Shown piece after piece: positions 28,001 through 45,000 of a stretch of DNA of 45,000 nucleotides (positions within the stretch are counted from its first letter, which is position 1; every line of letters starts with the position of its first letter). A program made the position numbers and the translations under genes. This DNA comes from Halisarca cf. caerulea. Its lineage: Eukaryota > Porifera > Demospongiae > Chondrillida > Halisarcidae. The stretch is from assembly GCA_963170055.1 (NCBI GenBank), contig CAUJGJ010000324.1, positions 722,501 through 767,500 of the forward strand, given 5' to 3'. The notes beneath the pieces are model-generated. The model saw nothing but the letters and a program-made list of their open reading frames with translations, did no database searches and was not told the origin of the DNA.

Positions 28001-29872
28001 AACACTATCAACTGAAACCAAACCGTCATTTTCGAGCTCCCTGATACGATGTTTCCCAAAAAGAACTTCATCTGATGGTGCTTCTTTAATCTCACTCAAC
28101 CACAACACCTTACCAAATCTGAATCATTGAGAAACAAATTTTATATGGGCCTGTACATACATACATTGCAAATACACTGAAACCTCTGTCATTTGGCAGT
28201 CTGCACTGCCCACCAAAAGTAAGCTACCACCATGAAAATGGCGGCCAACATCAGCGAAAAAGAGTAGTTAGAGAAAAGACAGTTCTACCAATAGGAGGTT
28301 AATTGAAGTATATCTTAAAAATATTGTGAATTACACTCTTATTGCTAACAAGAGTCTTTCCTGGCTGCATTGATTTCTCATGCAGTTAGGCGCTTCATAT
28401 TCCTTCAAAATTTGCAATGTCTTTGTTTGATGAAGAACAGGAGCTAGCAAAAGCATAATTTATACTAACTTGCTTATGGTAGTTAACCTGTAGCTCTATC
28501 TAGGGAGAGGGGGTACAACAAAATGTAGAGCTCAGATATGATCATCTTGGCAATTTCATCAGCTATCAAGCAGTAAGTGAATTTTAGCGCTTGGTTGTGT
28601 TAACTGGCTTTATTCTGTGCTTTGTATTGATCTTATGTGGGAAGATTTTGGCCTAAAATGTTTCCTTTGCTATCCTTTAGACTTTGTTTACTCAAGTTGG
28701 TTGAAATAGCAAGGTATATATAGTAGCTTGAGTCCTAAGAATGCACAGAATATCCGATGCGTACTATTCTGCAGAAAGAACGTTCACAGTTGGGCAAGTT
28801 TAAGTCACGTTGTATTTGCCAAGTATTACCAGTGCTGTTAACCTTAGGACCTTAATTTTAACGAATTGATGTTACAAGCCAATGGTTCTTGCAAAGGTTA
28901 GATACATTGTTTCACTGATACCTGCTTAGTTCACTGATCTAGAGGTACATTTTTACTTTTATTTCAAGCCGCCATTTTTGACAATTACATAACTAGTAAC
29001 TTTTTTCTTTGGAGGGCAGTGTACAGTGAGACCTCTCTTATCCGCACCTCAGATATCCGGTTCCCTCACCTTCCGCAGTAGATTTCACTTGAAAAAAATC
29101 CGCAATAATCCTCTGTACACTATACTACTGCTCCCTCGTTTATCCAGTTCCCTCATTTTATCCACAATTTTATACAGAACGGTTGCGTGCACATAAGTGA
29201 GGTCTCCCTGTATAATTAAATCTGACCATCTTATGAAATACAGTCACTATATTTAAGTATGGTAAAAGTCACTCTGCAATCTGACAGTCTCCAATTTCAA
29301 CACTATTTTCAAGCCCCTGTGAGTGTTAGACTCGAGAGGTTTCAACTTTCATGGCAGTCCTCATATAAAGAAGCCACATTGGGGCAATGTATACATAGCT
29401 ACACATACCAGACATTGCATTTGGATAATACACACATGTAAGAATTAATGCACACAACCAGCATGGCATGCATGTACATAACAATGTAGTACAGTAAAAC
29501 CTCCATCAGTGATCCAACACCTCTACAATACAACATTCTCTCTAATCCAACTGTCTGAAAAAGCAATATGCATTTTTACATATACAACCGCATGCGAATA
29601 TGGATGCATAAGCCATTATACAAACATTGGGTATATACATAATTTTAAAGTAACTTTCCCAAATATAATGTGCACAGGCATACATACATACAAATACATG
29701 ATACAATGTACACTAGTATATGCAAAACATGCCCACACCAACCCACACACATATGTATATGCACATACACACACGTGCACATACACACACACACATGTAC
29801 ACACATATGAACATGCACACACACATGTGCACACACGCATGCATGCATGCACGCACACGCACACACACACAT

Positions 29873-29918
<46 letters not shown>

Positions 29919-29952
29919 ACACACACACACACACTCACACGTGCATGCACGT

Positions 29953-30040
<88 letters not shown>

Positions 30041-30049
30041 ACACACACA

Positions 30050-30098
<49 letters not shown>

Positions 30099-30954
30099 AC
30101 ACACCATGTAGCACACATTTTATCCTATACACAATACATATTATACCTGATCTCCACTCTACCTGCCACAGGATCACCCCTCTCCAGAATAGTCTGTAAC
30201 ATATCTCGGATGTTACTCTCCAGCTTGTTGTAATTTCTCATGTCTTCAACTGAACCACTCGGATTGTCAGGCTGCAACATGTACAAGATGAATACCTGCA
30301 TCAAAGTGAGTTATCTATCCTATTAAGTTCTCCACAACATTGTCAAATGTTATGTACGTAGATGCAGTGCCACAAAACACAGCAGACTACACATAATATC
30401 ATACTGTCAACATCATTACAGGAACCAAACACATAATGATCGACATATAACTTATAAATCAATGACATACTAATTTTGGTTAATATATATTACTGAGAAT
30501 TAGAGAGTTATTGAGTGTAGTGGCATAATAATTCATGCAATTTTATTGGCAATGGGTTGCTGCACCTTATCCTAGAGGGTGTACTTTCTTCAATATAACT
30601 AAACCCGGTTCACCTATGTTACCCTAGGCCTAGCACTCACTGGAGCTGGATCGTCAGCCTCCAGGTAATATATCTTTGGATCTTTAAACCTTTTCCAACA
30701 AACAGGAGTGTCCCCTTCATACTCAGTGAATTTCACTTGATCATTGCCATCCAAAGAAGTGATAAATGATATTATTTTATCCCCCACTTTCCCTGCTTGG
30801 CCTTTTCTTGGCTTCTGTTGGTAAATAATACCATTGTATTGAGAAGTAACTCACTATATGCCATGCAATGAATGTATGCTTAACTATGCTCGCTAATGGC
30901 TATTATGTAGTATATGCATGTCACTATGCACATTAGCACATGCATGCTTGCATG

Positions 30955-30993
<39 letters not shown>

Positions 30994-31001
30994 ATGCGCG
31001 C

Positions 31002-31055
<54 letters not shown>

Positions 31056-31117
31056 ATGTGTGTGTGTGTGTGAGAGTGTGTGTGTGTGTGTATGTGTGTG
31101 CATGTGTGCTTGCGTTT

Positions 31118-31193
<76 letters not shown>

Positions 31194-32570
31194 ATATGCA
31201 TGTGCCGCTTCACTACAGTAATCTCCTTGATCCTCCTTATGGCTTGAGAACACTGCTCTTCAGTTCCTTTGACAGAAAACACTCCATTCTGAAACACAGT
31301 GGCATAATGATAGTTCAATTATCATAATAGAAAATCAAATGCGAATATGAGCATCACTTGTAACAGCAACAACTGACTACTGAGTTGACTATCCTCAGTG
31401 TTACACCATGCATACGCAGCCATATGTAGAGTTCAAAATATGTGGGTCTGAACTCAAAATTTTCTCGTGTATGTATATTCTTAGGAACAATTTCATGACA
31501 CTATGAAAATAATTATAATTCTTTCAAGACATATGATAAGCATCAGGGATGCAGGTTACATATGGGTCAGTGACTTGTACCAGTAAAAAATGATAAGCCA
31601 TCTGCGTGCAAGCATCAATCTTATAAGGCCCTCTTACCACTCAAGGGACCAACAAATCATGTTTTTATAAACAGGTGGTTCTTATGTAAAGGTGCAACAG
31701 TACTGATTTAGTGGCTCATGAACCTGTCAAGAGTGGTCTCTATAGACAGGTGCTCTTTACAACAGGTTTCAATGCACTTTTATTACATTCTTTCAAGAAG
31801 TCATGACTGTTTAAGTTTGCAAGTCTTACATACAGGGAAAGCAAATGGGGCCAGAAATATATGCTTTTATAAAAGCATATACCATTATCAATAATGATAC
31901 ATACTCTCGCAATGCCAGACCACTTCCCTCTTGAAAATCTGGAGAAGTGGTCTGGCGCCATGAGTCTAAGTACACCATAAAGCGCTCATCATCGTCCAAC
32001 TGAAGTTATAAGTTCATCAAGATTACGATTCATGCACGGGTCATCATGCAATAAATTAGTCTCCTGCGGCTGCGGATGTAGACTAGTAGAAACTGCTCAC
32101 TTATGTATTATGTCGGATATACATATATGCTCCATTTCCCCTTTAATATCTCTTATAGTCAGTATTGAATCTACTTACAATCTACATATTGTAGATTATA
32201 GCTAGTTGCAACTGCTCACTTGTGTATGTCGGATAGATGCTCCAGTTTCCCTTTGAATTTCTTGTACGGTTTGGCCTTTTCTTCCAATTACTCTACCAAT
32301 GAGGTTCTCCTCGACCCTGACCTGTTCGAATGTAGAAGTAACTAAAATAATCTCAGCATAGAAACAGGGAGTACAGCGCACAATTAGTATTTATCGCCAT
32401 GCAATCTCAGAAAAGTATAATACTAATAGCCTATTAGATCTAGAAGAGCAAGTTGCAACGCCATGGGCAGGGGGCCGGGGAAGGCTTGCAACAAAGTCAC
32501 AGTATCTGTAACGGTTATACGGTACGCGTACCTTCTGTTCGATTGTCGGACACACTTTAGAATAGGCCAT
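22049..32570 (-). CDS. Gene B: complete KH-domain protein, 464 aa
   Basis: Ten exons: 32532-32570, 32220-32321, 31217-31288, 30641-30814, 30147-30271, 27969-28118, 27493-27714, 25278-25394, 24335-24527, 22049-22249. They sum to 1395 nt in one frame, with stop TAG at 22049-22051. Intron phases match gene C at every junction. The start exon is MAYSKVCPTIEQK. The KH domain (residues 14-71) reads VIGRKGQTVQEIQRETGASI (GRKG loop) then GTEEQCSQAIRRIKEI. The next exon has YEGDTPVCWKRF and YYLEADD. The C-terminal region (about 171-464) includes FGKVLWLSEIKEAPSDEV, GEADIINISF, LDMRVVLRHFDKVYSKDEFF, INFYGYPPEWQPTFIRHVRR and DWREVFANAGCDVSKLPSRV. An in-frame ATG at 32664-32666 would add 32 residues. Substitutions against gene C upstream of the chosen ATG fall mostly at codon positions 1 and 2, so I treat that stretch as leader. 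Confidence 0.86.
22757..22939. repeat. Long fold-back, about 73-bp arms, 36-bp loop
   Basis: Arms 22757-22830 and 22867-22939 are inverted copies with only a few mismatches (AAATGCCGCACCAAGAACAG against CTGTTCTCGGTGCGGCATTT). The loop repeats text found just left of the structure (CATAGATCTCACGGGGTGTT at about 22719 against CATGGATCTCACAGGGTGTT at about 22834). It is in the last intron of gene B. Confidence 0.85.
23300..23420. repeat. Dispersed repeat, copy 2
   Basis: Pair of the 15245-15360 copy, in the last intron of gene B, with about 70% identity by eye. Confidence 0.5.
23434..23520 (-). repeat. (CCAAT)n tail and LINE-like 3' end
   Basis: About four and a half ATTGG units (23434-23456) are followed by AATCTTATAGAATTTAAAAC. 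On the minus strand this reads ATAAGATT then CCAAT units, the same layout as the LINE tail at 16661-16695 with a different pentamer. It is probably the 3' tip of a related LINE. Confidence 0.45.
23806..23935 (-). mobile_element. Fragment related to the 3' UTR of the LINE at 16661
   Basis: CTGGGGAG...AAGCCAAGAGGCTAC...GGCACCCAGTAAGAAG here matches 16699-16745 (CTGGGGAGCCAATAGCCTGAGGCTAC...GGCACTCAGAAGG), and the downstream A-rich sequence is also similar. Only the 3' UTR is represented. Confidence 0.5.
25655..25714. repeat. Inverted repeat around CCAGACCCTA
   Basis: AGACTCGtgaaCCAGACCCTA and TAGGGTCTGGccatgCGAGTCT form a two-part stem (7 + 10 bp) with a 17-bp loop, in the gene B intron. Confidence 0.6.
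26196..26273. repeat. Small fold-back with 23-bp imperfect arms
   Basis: CTGTATAGGATATAAATGCA and TGCATTTTATATGTCATACA are imperfect inverted copies around a 31-bp loop, in the gene B intron 25395-27492. Confidence 0.55.
26320..26425. mobile_element. Inverted fragment of the CAGGGTTCTATC element family
   Basis: CTTCAGCTTCCACCCCAAAA and GAGAAGGCCCTACTTGAGTG are the reverse complement of text at about 6495-6590 in the element at 5968-6633. Confidence 0.5.
26711..26886. mobile_element. Pogo-like MITE, 176 bp
   Basis: CAGTAGAACCTTGTTAGTAA at left and TTACTAACGAGGTTTGACTG at right, flanked by TA. It lies in the gene B intron 25395-27492. A second, degraded copy appears to lie just upstream (26612-26690, TGTGGAACCTCTCCATAATG ... 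AGAGGTTTCCACTAT). Confidence 0.7.
28204..29021. mobile_element. 818-bp element with about 50-bp imperfect terminal inverted repeats
   Basis: The left end CACTGCCCACCAAAAGTAAG...AAAATGGCGGC and the right end GCCGCCATTTTTGAC...CTTTGGAGGGCAGTG are inverted copies over about 50 bp. No transposase frame is present, so it is non-autonomous. It sits inside an older pogo-like MITE (28175-29346), splitting it. The ATGGCGG within the TIR is the same core seen in the gene promoters. Confidence 0.7.
28628..29018. other. Gene B intron 5, internal part of a TIR element
   Basis: This is AT-rich sequence without open coding frames, belonging to the inner part of the 28204-29021 inverted-repeat element. Nothing else is seen in it. 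Confidence 0.4.
29024..29210. mobile_element. Pogo-like MITE, 187 bp
   Basis: TIRs CAGTGAGACCTCTCTTATCC and ATAAGTGAGGTCTCCCTG are flanked by TA on both sides, as expected of Tc1/mariner/pogo-type elements. There is no coding content. Confidence 0.75.
29730..30104. repeat. (CA)n array after gene B helical exon
   Basis: CA units, densest from 29867 on; (UG)n in the transcript starting 42 nt after the donor of exon 30147-30271. Confidence 0.95.
30956..31192. repeat. (GT)n array after gene B second KH exon
   Basis: GT units with CGCGCG and GAGAG interruptions; (CA)n in the transcript starting 24 nt after the donor of exon 31217-31288. Confidence 0.95.
31858..31956. repeat. Two adjacent palindromes in gene B intron 2
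   Basis: 31858-31881 is a perfect 24-bp palindrome (TATATGCTTTTA and its complement). 31914-31926 (GCCAGACCACTTC) pairs perfectly with 31944-31956 across a 17-bp loop. They lie about 570-740 bp from the second KH exon. Function unknown. Confidence 0.7.
32093..32160 (-). pseudogene. Decayed partial duplicate of the gene B first KH exon
   Basis: AACTGCTCACTTATG...ATGTCGGATA...ATGCTCCATTTCCCCTTTA resembles 32210-32262 (AACTGCTCACTTGTGTATGT, CGGATAGATGCTCCAGTTTC), which is the 3' end and donor of the KH exon 32220-32321. Small insertions and substitutions break the frame. It lies just downstream of the real exon, so a tandem slip is likely. Confidence 0.6.
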
Positions 32571-32713
32571 TTTTAGTTCATCTGAATTCTGAGAAATATG
32601 GAAGGTGTGGCCAACGCTCGGTCGTTGGAAGTTCCACAGCTGACATTCTCCATACTCAATACCCAAACCATTACATAACTTGGCGGCAAAATGGCGGGTG
32701 CCGCGTGCACAGC
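32571..32713 (-). promoter_or_regulatory. Upstream region of gene B, shared with gene C
   Basis: Two blocks are nearly the same as those upstream of gene C: one around 32571-32632 (containing CGCTCGGTCGTTGGA on the plus strand) and one at 32668-32713 containing GGCAAAATGGCGGG. The second is a YY1-type core (ATGGCGG) about 120 bp before the ATG. CpG is locally more frequent than in the introns. I read this as promoter plus 5' leader. No TATA box is evident. Confidence 0.6.
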
Positions 32714-33640
32714 CAATTAAACATAGCGAATTCGAACCGAAAGTTTGTCATACCATAAACACTCTATACTCATAACACATGTCCATGACTACTTTCCTAA
32801 TAGAAGGGACTACCTACAAGCAAGATCCAGGATAGCAGGCAATTTTTCAGCATCACTGACCGCCACATATATAACTGACATTAATAATTTTAAACTTGCA
32901 TGGGCAATTGGTTGTTCATTCCTTGCAATATTATAGCAACCAAATTATAGTGTTTAGCATCTTCAGTTCCCCCAGATGAACATTCTCTGCTTATATGTGT
33001 TCCTCTCCACCTTCAATTTTTATTGTGGAAAAAGATTGACCCCTCCCCCCCTTCAGATTGATGTTCTGTGTGCCTTTGCATGGTATAGACATCATGCAGA
33101 GCACTTGTTCAGACAATGGCTGGCTTTGCATATAATGTACTGTATGGACTTCAACACTGACAACTTTGGGTGGTCCTCCATCTCATGTAGCCACGCCTTT
33201 GTAACCCTCCATGCAGACTATGGGCCTAGGCCCTCTTCTGTATAACTGATCTAAAGCATCCCGCAGCATAATTCTCCCTATATATACAACCCCCCACCTC
33301 AGCTGAGCACCATACAAAAACAGAGTGCATGCACTATGGACTCCATTGGTTTTTTGAAAGTGCCCCCATGGACATCACCAACAGTAACTCGACATCTCTG
33401 TAGAAATACTTTCAAGCAATTCTTAATTCCCATTTTCAACTTTCTTTTCCAACATTAATTTTGGTTTCGGTCAATGATTTCATCAATTTCACACCCCAGA
33501 TACCTATGGAAAGGGACTATATGGGAAGTAGCTCATCCTGAACTATATACAGAAGTGTATGTAGTTATAATTACTCCGTTTCACCACCCTCTTTCCAAAA
33601 TAAATTGATTATGTCAGACGTCTTCTTGGACCAGAAGTGA

Positions 33641-33641
<1 letters not shown>

Positions 33642-33706
<65 letters not shown>
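33642..33706. repeat. (CA)n array, 3' flank of gene A
   Basis: Thirty-two uninterrupted CA units between genes A and B. Confidence 0.95.
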
Positions 33707-33708
<2 letters not shown>

Positions 33709-33949
33709 ATATAATATCATAGAAAACGAATGACATACATAGATCTAGAACTCATGCATGCAAATTAATGTTTGACATGCAATCTAGATAATATTAAATA
33801 ATATATGAAGAAATTTGTAATTGATATGCAACTTGACAAAGTATTAGATATATTATGTATTCGGATAATAATTTAATTATTCTAATCCTCTGTTACATGT
33901 ACTATATGTGCAAGTGAATGCAGTCAGAAATTTTCATCTTGAACAGGTA

Positions 33950-34073
33950 AGGTGGCCTAATGCCTTTGAACAGCCATGGTGAGGTGGCCTAATGCCTTTG
34001 AACAGCCATGGTGAGGTGGCCTAATGCCTTTAAACAGCCATGGTGAGGTGGCCTAATGCCTTTAAACAGCCAT
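33950..34073. repeat. 32-bp tandem repeat, nearly four copies
   Basis: The unit AGGTGGCCTAATGCCTTTGA plus ACAGCCATGGTG is repeated at a 32-bp period with one G/A difference between the first and last pairs. It lies in the 3' flank of gene A. There are no spacers, so it is not a CRISPR. Confidence 0.9.
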
Positions 34074-34447
34074 ATAGCCTCACATCGTCAAAAAACTCCA
34101 AGAATCTAGGTATATATAATGATTGGGATGAAATGATGGGTTCAAATCACATCGTTTTTATAGCCCTTAAATTTGGCTGAAGGGGTACATGTACAGCTAT
34201 AATTACATAAGGCAATCCAGCTAGTCCCAATGCTGACATCATTAACACTATATAGGTGATGGTTTACATTGGAGAAAGCCAGGCCCTATAGATATAGAAC
34301 TAAAATATGCATCCTCAACAAATTACTAAATTTATGCAGTTAAAACATGATACATGTATACATCAATGAGCATGCAATGTGACAACAGAACACACTGCAG
34401 GCAGCTGAGCTATGATATTATTATTATAATATAATAGCCACGTTTGT

Positions 34448-44976
<10,529 letters not shown>

Positions 44977-45000
44977 CTGTTGGCAAGTAGTACAGTTATA

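Larger units (their letters stand above)
28175..29346. mobile_element. Old pogo-like MITE, split by later insertions
   Basis: The ends (CACTGAAACCTCTGTCATT at left; GTTAGACTCGAGAGGTTTCA at right) and the inner sequence 29218-29346 match the MITEs at 8628-8823 (gene C) and 43234-43389 (gene A). All three lie in the same intron. Here it is interrupted by the elements at 28204-29021 and 29024-29210. Confidence 0.7.
31217..32321 (-). other. KH domain of gene B, split over two exons
   Basis: Exons 32220-32321 and 31217-31288 encode VRVEENLIGRVIGRKGQ through GTEEQCSQAIRRIKEIT. The GxxG loop is GRKG. Hand alignment with the gene C first half gives 16 identities in 34 residues, much less than for the last exon of these genes. 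The EQC motif at the start of the last helix is shared by B, C and D. Confidence 0.85.
32714..34447. other. Intergenic, between genes A and B
   Basis: No coding exons recognised. Contains a (CA)n array, the 32-bp tandem repeat and otherwise AT-rich sequence. An AATAAA lies on the minus strand near 33017-33022, far from the gene A stop. The 3' end of gene A and any distal promoter of gene B must lie here. Confidence 0.45.

Noticed and set aside
33950..34073. CRISPR-like array
   Set aside because: The 32-bp units are contiguous without spacers, in a eukaryotic locus.

Overview
This window looks like nuclear DNA of a multicellular animal. It has AT-rich introns of 0.1-8 kb with GT-AG junctions, long (CA)n/(GT)n arrays, many short inverted-repeat transposons and two kinds of non-LTR retrotransposon. 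I cannot name the species. The retroelement style would fit an early-branching marine invertebrate such as a sponge or cnidarian, but that is a guess. There are no bacterial operons, tRNAs, rRNAs or CRISPR arrays.

The backbone is a head-to-tail array of four paralogous genes, all on the minus strand, read from right to left. Gene A (34448-44976) lacks its 5' end because of the window edge. Genes B (22049-32570) and C (4195-20908) are complete. Gene D (488-3406) has its 5' end here and its 3' end beyond position 1. I rebuilt the exons by hand. B and C each give ten exons and one open frame, of 464 and 467 codons. The exon order is conserved: a short start exon, two exons that together make one type I KH RNA-binding domain, a 'YEGDTPxCW/YYLEAD' exon, a helical exon, then five exons of a conserved C-terminal region I cannot assign to a named family. 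Each complete gene has its own ATG and stop, so this is a gene cluster, not one giant gene. The upstream regions of B and C are alike and carry an ATGGCGGG (YY1-like) motif about 120 bp before the ATG. The last exon is almost identical between paralogs, while the KH exons have diverged strongly.

Layered on this are repeats. (1) Dinucleotide arrays sit in the same two introns of each paralog where visible: (CA)n in the transcript just after the second KH exon, and (UG)n just after the helical exon. (2) A non-LTR retrotransposon on the plus strand (38479-41715) has a full reverse transcriptase and an R2-like C-terminus, lies inside a (TA)n tract, and is broken by an in-frame stop and a frameshift. 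(3) A 5'-truncated LINE copy lies at 16661-17505. (4) There are several families of TIR elements (pogo-like, hAT-like and others), some nested. One pogo-like copy occupies the equivalent intron of A, B and C and so predates the duplications. (5) A roughly 5.8 kb GC-rich block (about 8916-14735) is present only in gene C and contains a cluster of GC-rich palindromes. (6) There are small tandem repeats (32 bp x4, about 108 bp x4) and a long fold-back at 22757-22939.

The genes probably encode cytoplasmic or nuclear KH RNA-binding proteins without membrane segments or signal peptides. Their biological role is not visible from the sequence.
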